Numbered from the stretch's first letter, positions 31,224 through 40,271 are shown. The stretch is DNA of 64,000 nucleotides from Microbacterium sp. EYE_78 (GCF_023149035.1 NZ_JAHXMY010000001.1:558001-622000), one strand, 5' to 3'. The notes: generated from the letters alone by a model not told the origin. Numbers and translations: made by a program.

Positions 31224-32471
31224 CGCCGAGACGGCGGCGGTGCCCAGGAGTTGGTCGATCGCTGCGCGCAGGCTGGTCGCGATCGGGTCGGGCGAGAAGC
31301 GGTCGACTCCGCTCGACGCGCGGCGCACCCGATCGCCCGCGGCCAACGCGTCGTCGAGCGTCCGTGCGAGGGCGCGAGCGAGCGAGTCCGGGTTCCCGGG
31401 GCTCGCCGTCAGGCAGTCTTCGCCGTCGGTGCAGAAGTCGTCGAAGCCGCTGCCCGACGTCACCACCAGCGGTGCTCCGGCAGCCTTCACCTCGACGGCC
31501 GCGTTGCCGAAGCCCTCCCACCTCGATGGGCACATCGCCACGTCGGCGGCGGCGATCGCGCCGTACAGCTCGTCGCCGGCGATATGGCCGAGGAACGTCA
31601 CACGGCTTCGCACCCGATCCGGCAGGCGATCGAGCAGCGCCGCACGTGACGGCTCGAAGCGGTCGTCTCCCCCGGCCCCGGCGACGACCAGTCGCGCCGT
31701 CGGATGCACTCCAGCCAGCTGCCCGAACGCGTCAACGGCGTCGACGACGCCCTTTCGCCGCTCGGCGCGCCCGACGAACAGCACCACGGGACCCGCGGCG
31801 ACCGGCCATCCGGCGGGCAGCCGACCGAGCGATGCGGCGCGTCGAACCGCCGCCACGTCGATGCAGTTGGGCACCACCGTCGTCGGCGGGAGCGGACCCC
31901 AGAGCGCGCGGGCACGCTCCGCCATGGCCTGGGAGATCGCGATGACGGCCGTCGACCGCCGCACTTGCCGGGCTTCAAGAAGACTCTGCACGGCGACAGC
32001 GGGGCGCATCCCCCACGGCAGGTCCCGGAGTCGCAACCCCGACACGTCATTGGCCAGCCGCGCGCCCGTCGCGAGGTTCGTCACCAGCGGCGCGTCCGCG
32101 GGAAGGAGGGCGGCAACACCCATCCACTCCGGCACGAAGACCCGGTCGTACGACGAGCCGAGGAAGACACTCCGCACGACGCGCGCCCGGTGCAGAAGGG
32201 CCGACATCCGCGTCATCCGTCCCGTGGGATGGATCAGGAGCCTGCGGATGCCGGGCGCTCCGCGCGCCGCCACGTCGCCGTCCGCGAACACGACGAGGTC
32301 GATCTCGACCCCCTGGGCGGCGAGCGCCGGAAGGAGGGCCGCGTAGTGCCGACCGATGCCGCCGGTGTAGGCCGTGACACCCGCGTACTCGGTCGTCGCA
32401 ACGAGCCAGCGTTCGCTCATCGGCACCGCCGAGGCCGCGGCGCGCGCACGACGAGGCTCCGCTCCCGCCAT
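31221..32471 (-). CDS. GT4-family glycosyltransferase
   Basis: A 416-residue GT4 enzyme. YAGVTAYTGGIGRHYAALLPAL is the acceptor-domain glycine loop, VVLFVGRAERRKGVVDAV starts the donor domain, and SRWEGFGNAAVEVKAAGAPLVVTS holds the EX7E glutamates. A start at 32471 or at ATG 32420 is possible; the first has GAGG nine bases upstream. It follows the 111-residue small protein by ten bases on the same strand, so the ElaA-like gene, the small protein and this GT may form one unit. Its role is probably cell-surface glycosylation. Confidence 0.84.
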   Translation of the reverse strand: MAGAEPRRARAAASAVPMSERWLVATTEYAGVTAYTGGIGRHYAALLPALAAQGVEIDLVVFADGDVAARGAPGIRRLLIHPTGRMTRMSALLHRARVVRSVFLGSSYDRVFVPEWMGVAALLPADAPLVTNLATGARLANDVSGLRLRDLPWGMRPAVAVQSLLEARQVRRSTAVIAISQAMAERARALWGPLPPTTVVPNCIDVAAVRRAASLGRLPAGWPVAAGPVVLFVGRAERRKGVVDAVDAFGQLAGVHPTARLVVAGAGGDDRFEPSRAALLDRLPDRVRSRVTFLGHIAGDELYGAIAAADVAMCPSRWEGFGNAAVEVKAAGAPLVVTSGSGFDDFCTDGEDCLTASPGNPDSLARALARTLDDALAAGDRVRRASSGVDRFSPDPIATSLRAAIDQLLGTAAVSA

Positions 32472-32481
32472 CGCGGGCGCC

Positions 32482-32817
32482 TCAGAACGACTCCTCGTAC
32501 CAGGGATCGTCCTCTTCGTACGGGTACTCGCCGATCGGGACAGGGGGGTGCAGCAGTCGGTCGTTGCGGCTGAGCAGCTCCATCACCCACGACTCGTCAT
32601 CGAACCCGGGCATCGCGCCCGAATGCGGGGTCGTGTAGAGCTGACTGGCAGGGCCGATGAGCATCGAAGAGGTGGCAGGGCCCTCCGGTGTCGCGATCGG
32701 CACGGAGATGAGGTCCGAGGCCTTCTGATCGGCGAGGCTCTTGGCGTACCGCATCACTGCGTCGGCGACGGCGCCCGTGGTGACCACGTATCCGTCGGAG
32801 TAGTGCAGTTCGAGCAT
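32482..32817 (-). CDS. Conserved hypothetical protein, 111 aa
   Basis: A soluble 111-residue protein starting LELHYSDGYVVTTGAVADAVMRYAKSL and ending in an acidic/aromatic tail (YEEDDPWYEESF). I do not recognise the family. ATG at 32817 gives a compact beta-alpha start; the open frame reaches 33183 but that part overlaps the acetyltransferase gene. A degenerate CACCAT box is six bases before this ATG. It lies between an ElaA-type acetyltransferase and a GT4 gene. Confidence 0.6.
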   Translation of the reverse strand: MLELHYSDGYVVTTGAVADAVMRYAKSLADQKASDLISVPIATPEGPATSSMLIGPASQLYTTPHSGAMPGFDDESWVMELLSRNDRLLHPPVPIGEYPYEEDDPWYEESF

Positions 32818-32879
32818 CGCTCGATGGTGCGCCCGGTGGACCGCCCGGCAATGGGGGTCGCGCCCGCGGCATCCGTCTT

Positions 32880-33338
32880 CTACACTCCGTCGCCGGCCGC
32901 GCGGCGCATCGGAATGTGCGGGATCGCGTCCTCGACGTAGGGGGCTCCGGCAGGGACGAAGCCGAATCGTCCGTACCAGTCGGCGAGGTGTTCCTGGGCG
33001 TCCAGGACGAACGGACGACCTGCGTCGTCCGCGACGCAGGCATCGATCGCCCGCTGCATCAGTGCCGCCCCGACGCCTCGCCCGCGCGCCGCGGCGGAGG
33101 TCACGACGCGCCCGATGCGCCACGCGTCCGCCTCGTCCAGCACGCGGAGCGCGCCCAGGACGTCGCCGTGCTCCTCGGCCCACACATGAAAGGCCCCCGG
33201 CTCGATGTCACGGCCGTCGAGCTCGGCATAGGCAGCCTGCTGCTCGACCACGAAGACGCTCACGCGCAACCAGAGGATCCGATAGAGCGTCGTCGCCGGG
33301 ATGTCGGCGAGCGGGGACAGGTGGATGCCGAGGGTCAC
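32880..33338 (-). CDS. elaA: ElaA-family GNAT N-acetyltransferase
   Basis: A 152-residue GNAT enzyme of the ElaA type. The N-terminal LWLRVSVFVVEQQAAYAELDGRD is the family signature, and VVTSAAARGRGVGAALM is the acetyl-CoA pyrophosphate-binding loop (motif A), followed by LADWYGRFGFVPAG. ElaA proteins are thought to acetylate small molecules or protein side chains; the substrate is unknown. A TACCGT box is six bases before the GTG at 33338, so the mRNA is probably leaderless. Confidence 0.85.
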   Translation of the reverse strand: MTLGIHLSPLADIPATTLYRILWLRVSVFVVEQQAAYAELDGRDIEPGAFHVWAEEHGDVLGALRVLDEADAWRIGRVVTSAAARGRGVGAALMQRAIDACVADDAGRPFVLDAQEHLADWYGRFGFVPAGAPYVEDAIPHIPMRRAAGDGV

Positions 33339-33344
33339 CGCTCC

Positions 33345-33350
33345 ACGGTA
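33345..33350 (-). promoter_or_regulatory. Leaderless -10 box (elaA)
   Basis: TACCGT on the minus strand, six bases before the GTG at 33338. Confidence 0.5.
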
Positions 33351-33432
33351 GCCGCGGCGAGACATCCTCCGAGGCCGGTGCCGTTCTCGCAAGCCCTTGT
33401 CGCGCACGGCGGCTCAGGCGGAGTCTGCCGTC

Positions 33433-33636
33433 ATGAGTGATCCCGACGACATCCGACAGCCGCTCGACCACCTGCCGAAGAAGGAGGACCGCGACCCCGC
33501 CATCGAGATCGAGGAGCCCTCCTACCCCGGCACCGCATCGCCCCATGGCGGATCTGCCGCGTCTCCGGACACGGCGGCGGAGCCCGAGGAGCCCGGCCGC
33601 CACGGCACCGCGAAACTGCCGCCCACCGACCGCTGA
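33433..33636 (+). CDS. Small acidic hypothetical protein
   Basis: A 67-residue protein rich in Pro, Glu and Asp (start DPDDIRQPLDHLPKKEDRDPA), probably unstructured. ATG at 33433 has GGAG nine bases upstream; an ATG at 33397 is in frame but unsupported. Small acidic proteins of this kind are common beside membrane genes in Microbacteriaceae, without known function. A pair of 16-base tandem repeats and a strong hairpin follow it. Confidence 0.5.
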   Translation: MSDPDDIRQPLDHLPKKEDRDPAIEIEEPSYPGTASPHGGSAASPDTAAEPEEPGRHGTAKLPPTDR

Positions 33637-33666
33637 GCCCACCGGCCGCTGAGCCCACCGGCCCCC
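33632..33666. repeat. Tandem repeat CGCTGAGCCCACCGGC x2
   Basis: Two adjacent copies of a 17-base unit span the stop codon of the small acidic gene and run into the hairpin that follows. Confidence 0.6.
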
Positions 33667-33677
33667 TGACGGGGGCC
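33660..33677. terminator. Bidirectional terminator hairpin
   Basis: GGCCCCC-TGAC-GGGGGCC, a perfect seven-pair stem, between the convergent small protein and permease genes. No U-tract follows. Confidence 0.45.
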
Positions 33678-33681
33678 GGAC

Positions 33682-34991
33682 TCACCTGCGGACGCGTGAG
33701 CGCGCGATGCGCGTGGCGAGGAACAGCAGTGCGCCGACGGCGAGCAGCCCCGCCCCGAACAGCCAGACGACGCCGGACTGCTGCGTGAGCAGCAGGACGC
33801 ACGACGCGATGCCGAGCACCGGGATCGGCGTCCACACCCGGAAGTGATCGTGATCGACGCGATCCCGTCGCAGGACGAGCACCGAGACGTTCGCGCTCAG
33901 GAACACGAACAGCAGGAGGAGCACGACCGTCTCCGCGAGCAGGCTCAGGTCTCCGACGAGCGTCAGCAGCATCGCCACGAGGGTGGTCGCGAGGATCGCC
34001 ACCCACGGCGTTCGCCGCTTCGGCAGTACGCGGCTGAGGACGCCGGGGAGGAGCCCCTGCTCCGACATGCCGTAGGCGAGTCGGCTGGCCATGATCATCG
34101 TCAGGAGCGCTCCATTCGCGACCGCGATGAGGGCGATGAGGCTGAACAGCCATGCGGGCACCCCGACCCCGGCCGCCGCGACGACGTCGAGGAGCGGGCC
34201 GCTCGAGTCGACGAGATCCTGCGCCGGCAGTGCGGCCGCGCTCGCGAGACCGACCAGCACGTAGACGACACCCGCCGTGATGAGCGACGCGAAGAGCGCT
34301 CGCGGGTAGGCCTTGCGGGGCTCGCGCACCTCTTCGATGACGTTCGCCGACGTCTCGAACCCCACGAAGGAGTAATACGCGATGATCGCGCCCCCGAGCA
34401 CCGCGGTCGGCAGCGCGGCGTCGCTCGGCAGTTCGAACACCCGACCGGGCTCCCCCCCCCGCCGGCGACCAGGACGGCGACGACGACGATCACGATCACC
34501 AGGCCGCTCAGCTCGACGAGCGTCATCACGAGGTTGGCACCCATCGATTCTCGGATGCCTCGGGCGTTGAGGGCGCCGACGACGGCGAGGAAGATGATCG
34601 CGACGAGGGGCGCCGGCAGATCGATGAAGGTCGCGAAGTAGTCGCCCGCGAAGGCGATCGCGAGTCCCGCGGCGCTGACCACCCCCGCCGCGAGCATGCA
34701 GAATCCGATGAGGAACGACACCAGCGGAGTCCGGAACGCGCGTTCGGCGAAGACCGCTGCTCCGCCCGCACGCGGGTACTTCGTGACGAGCTCGGCGTAC
34801 GACCCGGCGGTGAGTAGCGCGAGCAGCAGCGCGACGAGCAGCGGAGCCCACAGCATCCCGCCCACCTCGGCGGCGAGGACGCCCATGAGGGCGTAGATGC
34901 CCGCGCCGAGGACGTCGCCGAGGATGAAGGCGAACAGCAGCGGTCCGGTGATGCCCTTCTTCAGCCGGGTCGGCGCATCGAGCTCGGTCAC
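33682..34991 (-). pseudogene. APC-family amino-acid permease with frameshift in a homopolymer
   Basis: The gene is read in two frames. The 5' part, from GTG 34991, encodes a typical APC start (TGPLLFAFILGDVLGAGIYALMG) and about five helices up to VVAVLVAGGGG. At 34452-34460 nine C (nine G on the coding strand) shift the frame; the second part, from FELPSDAALPTAVLGG, continues in another frame to the stop at 33682 with the remaining helices (YYSFVGFETSANVIEEV is the consensus APC motif). One extra G (ten) would restore one 436-residue permease. The GTG overlaps the YihY-like stop (GTGA). Either an assembly error or a phase-variable tract; the rest of both halves is well conserved. Confidence 0.8.
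34452..34460 (-). repeat. Homopolymer of nine (G on coding strand)
   Basis: This tract sits at the frame break of the permease. Ten or seven bases would restore the frame. Such runs are prone to slippage in cells and to indel errors in sequencing. Confidence 0.85.
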
Positions 34992-36052
34992 CGCTGCTCG
35001 TCCTCGCCGTGGGCGAGACGGATGCGGCGGCCCTCGTCGATGTCCTTCTGCTCCTTCTCGGCCTGCTTGTCGGACTTGCGGGTGTCGCGGGCGGGCAGCT
35101 GGATGTCCTTCTCCGCGGCGATGCCGCCCTGCAGCTGGCGGCCCCGCTCGAGCTCGGCGTCGAACTCCGCGCCGAACAGCAGCACGTTGTTCGCGATCCA
35201 CAGCCACAGCAAGAAGACGATCACGCCGGCGAGCGAGCCGTAGGTGCGGTCGTAGTTCGAGAAGTTCGCGACGTAGAAGACGAAGCCGGCCGTCGCGATG
35301 ATCATGACGACGATCGCGATCAGCGCGCCGAGGCTGATCCAGCGGAACTTCGGCTGCTTCGCGTTGGGGGTGGCGTAGTAGAGGATCGCGACGAGGAAGA
35401 CGACGATCAGCAGCATCACCGGCCACTTCGCGATGTTCCACACGAGCAGCACACCCTCACCGAGGCCGAGCGCTTCGCCGATCGAGCGGGCGACGTCACC
35501 GGAGAGCACCAGCCCGAGCGCCACGAGGGCGAGCGAGACGACGGCGATCAGGGTGACGAGCAGCTGCATCGGACGCAGCTTCCAGAACGGGCGCCCCTCC
35601 TCGATCTCGTAGATCCGGTTCATCGCCCGCGAGAAGGCGCCCACGTACCCGGATGCCGACCACAGCGCCGCGAGGATGCCGAAGACCAGGGCGAGCCCCG
35701 CCCCGGGCGAGGACGCCACCTGCTGGATGGGTCCCTCGAGCGCGCTCGCTGTGTCGGCGGGGGCGACGTCGCGCACGATGCCGAGCACGGCGTCGGCAGC
35801 GGCCTGGCCCTGGCCGACGACGCCGAGCAGCGAGAAGATCGCGATGAGCGCCGGGAAGAGCGCGAGCACCGCGTAGTAGGTGAGGCCCGCCGCGGCATCC
35901 GTGCACTGGTCCGCGCTGAACTCGCGGATCGTCTTGCCGAGGACGTACTTCCACGACCGCTTCTTGACGTCGGTCACGGAGTCGGGTTTCTGCGACGCCT
36001 CGGGGTCAGGGGCATCCGTGCGCGTCGTCTGCGTGGTGTTCTGCTCGGCCAT
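34988..36052 (-). CDS. YihY/BrkB-family membrane protein
   Basis: A 354-residue integral membrane protein of the YihY (formerly ribonuclease BN) family, with six helices. The N-terminal cytoplasmic part is hydrophilic (QNTTQTTRTDAPDPEAS). DAAAGLTYYAVLALFPALIAI is the family's first-helix signature, GYVGAFSRAMNRIYEIEEGRPFW a conserved cytoplasmic loop, and NYDRTYGSLAGVIVFLLWLW the fifth-helix signature. The last 60 residues are charged and likely cytoplasmic. Function is not established. ATG at 36052 overlaps nothing upstream, with AGGGTGA inside a GCAGG-CCTGC hairpin. The permease is coupled downstream. Confidence 0.85.
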   Translation of the reverse strand: MAEQNTTQTTRTDAPDPEASQKPDSVTDVKKRSWKYVLGKTIREFSADQCTDAAAGLTYYAVLALFPALIAIFSLLGVVGQGQAAADAVLGIVRDVAPADTASALEGPIQQVASSPGAGLALVFGILAALWSASGYVGAFSRAMNRIYEIEEGRPFWKLRPMQLLVTLIAVVSLALVALGLVLSGDVARSIGEALGLGEGVLLVWNIAKWPVMLLIVVFLVAILYYATPNAKQPKFRWISLGALIAIVVMIIATAGFVFYVANFSNYDRTYGSLAGVIVFLLWLWIANNVLLFGAEFDAELERGRQLQGGIAAEKDIQLPARDTRKSDKQAEKEQKDIDEGRRIRLAHGEDEQR

Positions 36053-36141
36053 GCAGGTCACCCTGCGTGCGCCGACCCCACCGTCAGAGGGGCTTGCACC
36101 GCGCGGCGGTTCGTGGCATCCGCTCCGCCGCCCGCTCGCGA

Positions 36142-37521
36142 TCAGCGGCGGTGGAGGGGGCACCCGCCGGTCGACCCGTCGGCGCGGACGCGGCCGCCCG
36201 AGCGCGGTTTGGTCGGCATGCGGCGCTCGTTCACCTCGAGTCCCGTGGGCAGGATCGTCAGCCGGGGGTCGCTCATCGCGCTGATGGATGCCGCGAGCCC
36301 CGCGATCGCGAGCTTCTCACCCGGGCAGCGGTGCCCCGTGGCGACGTCGGCGCCGCCGTGCGGGACGAAGGCTGCGATCGCCTCGTAGTCCTCGACGTCG
36401 ACGAACCGCTCCGGGTCGAACTCGTCCGCACGGTCCCAGGAGCGCTCGTCCGTGTCGGTGCCGAGGATGTCGAGGACGATCCGGCCGCCGGCGCGGACGG
36501 TACGACCGTCGACCTCGATGTCCTGTGTCGCGAACGCCGGCAGCATCGGGACGAACGGCGCCGTGCGGCGGATCTCCTGCGCGAAGGCTGTGGCCAGCGG
36601 CCCGTCGACCAGGGAGCCTCGATCCGAGACCTCAGCGGCGATGCGCTGCCGCCAGTCCGGGCGCTCGTGCAGCCGCTTCGCGGCGAAGGCGGTGAAGCGG
36701 GCGACCGCGATCATCGGCCGGAAGCTGTTCTGCAGCTCGACGCCGGCGACCTTCGCGTCGAGCAGCCTGCCGTCCCGATCGCGATGCCAGGCCCACGCGT
36801 TGAGCGCCGTGCCCGGGTGCGCGTCCAGCCGGCCTGCGCGGACGGCGAGGATGAGCCGCTCCGCGTGGCGATCCGACCACCGCCGGTGCAGTGTCGCGAG
36901 GAGGTATTCGGGTGAGTACGGCACGCCGAACCCATCCACGATCTGCGCCTGCCGCCGGGCCCAGCGGGTCTTCGCCTCTCCGGTGCCGGGAAGGCCCGCC
37001 CAGCGCATGATGGCCCGCCCGAGCGCGCCGACGGCCGCGTCGTACGCCGAGCTCGTGCCGCCCGAGATCCACTCGTCGACCTCGTGCCGCCATTCGCGCT
37101 CGAGGTGCGGCCGCAGGCGCGCGACCTGCTCATCCTCGTACAGCGCCGTCACGAAGGTCGCCTTGCGGTGGAGGTGCTCGTCGCCGTCGAGACTGTGCAC
37201 GGAGTCGTGGCCGAACAGGGTCTCCTGGATGAAGGGCGGCATCGCGCCGTGTCGCCGTACCCGGTCCGCGTCGTAGAACGCGGCTACACCCTCTGCGCCC
37301 CGGACGAGGAGCGCGTCGGCGAACAGCAGCCGCATCGGCGCCGACCGCGCGCCTCGCGGCGCACGGCGCCAGATGCGCTCACCGAAGCGGTAGCCGCGCG
37401 TGAGCAGAGCGGCCGAGTCGTCGCGCCACGCGGGCCGGGACACGACACCCAGCGTCGGGTCGGCGGAGCGCTCCGCTCGAGTCGCGGGGCCGGTCGTCGG
37501 GTTCGCATCGGTGATCGACAT
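36142..37521 (-). CDS. Cytochrome P450 of the CYP152 peroxygenase type
   Basis: A 459-residue P450. The heme-thiolate loop FVPHGGADVATGHRCPGE has Cys399 as axial ligand. Arg268-Pro269 in FRPMIAVARF replaces the usual acid-alcohol pair of the I helix, the signature of CYP152 peroxygenases (P450-BSbeta, SPalpha, OleT), which use hydrogen peroxide on fatty acids. At the position of Gln85 in BSbeta and His85 in OleT there is His109 (VHSLDG). The family is usually 415-425 residues; extra residues lie at both ends. Expected reaction: alpha/beta-hydroxylation or oxidative decarboxylation of fatty acids, in the cytoplasm. Its GGGGA lies directly against the ATG. Confidence 0.85.
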   Translation of the reverse strand: MSITDANPTTGPATRAERSADPTLGVVSRPAWRDDSAALLTRGYRFGERIWRRAPRGARSAPMRLLFADALLVRGAEGVAAFYDADRVRRHGAMPPFIQETLFGHDSVHSLDGDEHLHRKATFVTALYEDEQVARLRPHLEREWRHEVDEWISGGTSSAYDAAVGALGRAIMRWAGLPGTGEAKTRWARRQAQIVDGFGVPYSPEYLLATLHRRWSDRHAERLILAVRAGRLDAHPGTALNAWAWHRDRDGRLLDAKVAGVELQNSFRPMIAVARFTAFAAKRLHERPDWRQRIAAEVSDRGSLVDGPLATAFAQEIRRTAPFVPMLPAFATQDIEVDGRTVRAGGRIVLDILGTDTDERSWDRADEFDPERFVDVEDYEAIAAFVPHGGADVATGHRCPGEKLAIAGLAASISAMSDPRLTILPTGLEVNERRMPTKPRSGGRVRADGSTGGCPLHRR

Positions 37522-37600
37522 TCCCCGACGGTCGCAGAGGCGACGCAGACGAGCCAGGGGCGTGCGCCGACGGAGTCGGTGTGTTAGTCGCGCCCCGGAC

Positions 37601-38563
37601 TCAGGCGGCGGGCGCTGCGGTCGAGCCGCGGACGATGAGCTGGGAGTTCAACGTCGTCAGCTCTGTGACGGGTTCTCCCGCCAGCGCCTGCAACAGGAGG
37701 TCGACCGCGAGGGTGCCGCACCGTTCGATCGGCATCCGCACGGTGGTGAGTCCCGGGGTGACCGCCGCGGAGAGGTCGATGTCGTCGATGCCGACGATGC
37801 TGATGTCCTCCGGGCACGACCGGCCGAGCTCGGACATGCCCGCCTCGACGCCGAGTGCAACGAGGTCGTTGTAGGCGACGACCGCGGTCGATCCGCTCGC
37901 GAGCGCGGGGGCCGCCGCCGCCCGGCCGCCCTGGATGGACGCGGCGTGATGGCTCAGGCGCGTCAGCCGGATGTCGAGACGCTCGCACGCGCGCTCGATC
38001 GTCGCCGAGCGCCGCTCGTCGGCCCACGAGCCGCGGGGTCCCGAAGCGTAGGCGACATGGCGGTGGCCGAGGGCGGCGAGGTGCTCGACCGCCTGGGTCG
38101 GCCCGTACTCGAAATCCATCAGGACGCTCGGTGCGCCCTCGAGCTGCCGATTGACCACGACGAACGGCGTGTCGCCGACGAGGGCGCGGATGTCGTCGTC
38201 CGGCAGTCGCGGTGAGCACAGCAGCATCCCGTCGAGTTTGCGTGCCCGCTCGATCTGCTCTCGTTCGCGGCGCAGATCCTCGTCCGCGTCGAACAGGACG
38301 GTGCGGTGCCGTCCGTGCCAGGCCTGTCCGAGGATCGCCTTGAGCAGGGTGCCGTAGACGGGGTTCGCCACGTCGGGCACCACGACACCGAACAAGCGTG
38401 TCACACTGGCGGCCTGCGAGGTCGCATAGCCGAGCTCGGCGGCCGCCTGCAGCACACGCTCGCGCGTCGTCGCCGCGAGGCGCTCGGGTTCTCCGAAGGC
38501 GCGCGACGCGGTGGCCACGGACACGCCGGCCCGTCGTGCCACGTCTGTCAGCGTCGCCGCCAT
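37601..38563 (-). CDS. LacI-family transcriptional regulator
   Basis: A 320-residue repressor. The N-terminal helix-turn-helix is TLTDVARRAGVSVATASRAFG, followed by a hinge and a periplasmic-binding-protein-like effector domain (FGVVVPDVANPVYGTLL, and later ISIVGIDDIDLSAAVTPGLTTVRMP). It is divergent from the sugar-acid catabolic genes and the intergenic region holds a palindrome, so it probably represses them and responds to a sugar acid. ATG at 38563 has GGGAGGG upstream; the frame from 38665 would cross the divergent promoter. Confidence 0.88.
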   Translation of the reverse strand: MAATLTDVARRAGVSVATASRAFGEPERLAATTRERVLQAAAELGYATSQAASVTRLFGVVVPDVANPVYGTLLKAILGQAWHGRHRTVLFDADEDLRREREQIERARKLDGMLLCSPRLPDDDIRALVGDTPFVVVNRQLEGAPSVLMDFEYGPTQAVEHLAALGHRHVAYASGPRGSWADERRSATIERACERLDIRLTRLSHHAASIQGGRAAAAPALASGSTAVVAYNDLVALGVEAGMSELGRSCPEDISIVGIDDIDLSAAVTPGLTTVRMPIERCGTLAVDLLLQALAGEPVTELTTLNSQLIVRGSTAAPAA

Positions 38564-38637
38564 CGAGCCCTCCCCCGTCGGTGTCTCTCTATGATCACGC
38601 ATCGCCGGGCCGACGCGAACCCTCCGGGTAAAAAGTC

Positions 38638-38667
38638 TTGACAAGTTTGTACAAACCTTGCACACTG
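38638..38667 (+). promoter_or_regulatory. Promoter of the sugar-acid operon with operator-like palindrome
   Basis: TTGACA at 38638-38643 is a perfect -35 and CACACT at 38661-38666 lies 17 bases on. Between them, 38645-38656 is the perfect palindrome GTTTGTACAAAC, likely the LacI-type operator. A repressor there would block RNA polymerase directly. Confidence 0.75.
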
Positions 38668-38727
38668 ATTTTCACGACGATCATCGGCGATCCCGAACGG
38701 GTGCGCCGCGAACCGAGAAGGAGCCGC

Positions 38728-40245
38728 GTGAGCACCCACATCCCGCGCCTGCGACGGTCCACCGCGGGAACCGCCGTCCCCGCCGCTCCGGAGACCGCCG
38801 GCATCCTGCACCTGGGTCTCGGCAGCTTCCACCGCGCGCACCAGGCCGTCTACACGGCGGCCGCCCGCGACGCCGGCGGTGCCGACGGCTGGGGCATCGT
38901 GGGGGCCGCATCGCGGTCGCGGTCGGTCGTCGACGCGCTGCACGCCCAGGACCTGCTCTACAGCGTCGCGTCCGTGTCGCCCGAGGGCACCTCGGTGACC
39001 GTCCCCGCCGTCCACACCGACGCGTTCGTCGCCGCGGACGAGCCGGCCCGCGTCGTCGCGCACATCGCGGACGAAACGATCCGCATCGTGACGCTCACCG
39101 TCACCGAGAACGGGTACAGCTCCTCGCCCGCCACCCAGCACCTCGACCTCGACGACGCTGCGATCCGCGCCGACCTCGCCGGTGGGGATCCCCGAACCAC
39201 CATCGGGCAGCTCGCGAGGGGCCTGCAGGCACGTGCCGCCTCCGGCGCACCGATCTCGATCCTCAGCTGCGACAACCTCGCCGCGAACGGCGCCCACACC
39301 GAGAAGCTCGTCCGCGAGTTCCTCGGCGCACTGCCCCGCGAGGGCGGCGCGGCGACCCTCGACTTCCTCGACCGTTCGGTGGCCTTCCCGTCGAGCATGG
39401 TCGACCGCATCGTCCCGGCGACGACGCCCGAGCTGCGCGATCGCGTCGCAGCGCTGCGCGGCCTGCGCGACGAGGCGCCCGTCCCCGCGGAACCGTTCAC
39501 CATGTGGGCGATCGAGGACCGTTTCGCCGCGGGACGCCCCGCGTGGGAGGCCGGCGGCGCGGTGTTCACCGACGAGGTCGGCCGCTTCGAGCAGATGAAG
39601 GTGCGCCTGCTGAACGGCACCCATTCCCTGATCGCCTACCTCGGCGCCCTGCAGGGGCTCGCCACGATCCCCGAGGCGATCGCCCGGACCGACGTGGAGG
39701 AGGCCGCCCGCACCGTTCTGCGCGACGAGTACGTGCCCTCCATCACCGTCCCCACCGGCGTCGACATCGACGCGTATCAGCACGACCTGTTCGACCGGTG
39801 GGCCAACAGCGCGCTCGCCCACCGCACGGCGCAGGTCGGCACCGACGGGTCCGTCAAGCTGCGTCAGCGCATTCCCGAGCCGGCCGTGCGGATGCTCGCC
39901 GAGGGGCGGATGCCGCACATGATCGCGCTCACCGTGGCGGGCTACCTGTCGTGCCTCGCCCCGCTGGACGGCTTCGACCCCGGCGTCCATGCCGCTGCGA
40001 TGACGGATGCCGCCCGCCCCCGACTGGCCGACGCCGCCGCATCCGCCCGCGACGGTCGCGACCTCGCGGCGCGTGTCATCTCGGGGATGCGGCTGTTCGG
40101 CGACGACCTCGCCGCGCACGACGGCTTCGCCCTGCGGGTGGGGGAGCTCGTCGACACCATCCGCCGCCGCGGTGTCGACGCCGCGGTCGCGGACGCCGTC
40201 GGCGCGAGCGACGACGCCACGATGCGGACGGCGGCCTCCGCATGA
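38728..40245 (+). CDS. Mannitol dehydrogenase-family enzyme, fructuronate reductase-like
   Basis: A 505-residue long-chain polyol dehydrogenase. GILHLGLGSFHRAHQAVY is the NAD-binding N-terminus, and KVRLLNGTHS around Lys291-Asn296-His299 gives the catalytic lysine and neighbours of this family (MDR/UxuB/UxaB). With a D-mannonate dehydratase and KDG kinase nearby, the best function is D-fructuronate reduction to D-mannonate (UxuB-like); mannitol or altronate use cannot be excluded. GTG at 38728 has AAGGAG seven bases upstream. First gene of the operon under the LacI regulator. Confidence 0.83.
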   Translation: MSTHIPRLRRSTAGTAVPAAPETAGILHLGLGSFHRAHQAVYTAAARDAGGADGWGIVGAASRSRSVVDALHAQDLLYSVASVSPEGTSVTVPAVHTDAFVAADEPARVVAHIADETIRIVTLTVTENGYSSSPATQHLDLDDAAIRADLAGGDPRTTIGQLARGLQARAASGAPISILSCDNLAANGAHTEKLVREFLGALPREGGAATLDFLDRSVAFPSSMVDRIVPATTPELRDRVAALRGLRDEAPVPAEPFTMWAIEDRFAAGRPAWEAGGAVFTDEVGRFEQMKVRLLNGTHSLIAYLGALQGLATIPEAIARTDVEEAARTVLRDEYVPSITVPTGVDIDAYQHDLFDRWANSALAHRTAQVGTDGSVKLRQRIPEPAVRMLAEGRMPHMIALTVAGYLSCLAPLDGFDPGVHAAAMTDAARPRLADAAASARDGRDLAARVISGMRLFGDDLAAHDGFALRVGELVDTIRRRGVDAAVADAVGASDDATMRTAASA

Positions 40246-40271
40246 CTCGAATCGATGAAGGAGGGGCGACC

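Noticed and set aside
33660..33677. Possible attachment site or small mobile element at the tandem repeat and hairpin
   Set aside because: No integrase, transposase or flanking duplication; position between convergent genes fits a terminator.
34101..35441. A separate 446-residue protein in the permease and YihY region
   Set aside because: It is the N-terminal half of the permease joined to shadow sequence by the frameshift, not an independent gene.
38645..38656. Reading the palindrome as a GntR (FadR-type) site
   Set aside because: The TGTACA core fits such sites, but the only local regulator is LacI-type; kept as a LacI operator candidate.
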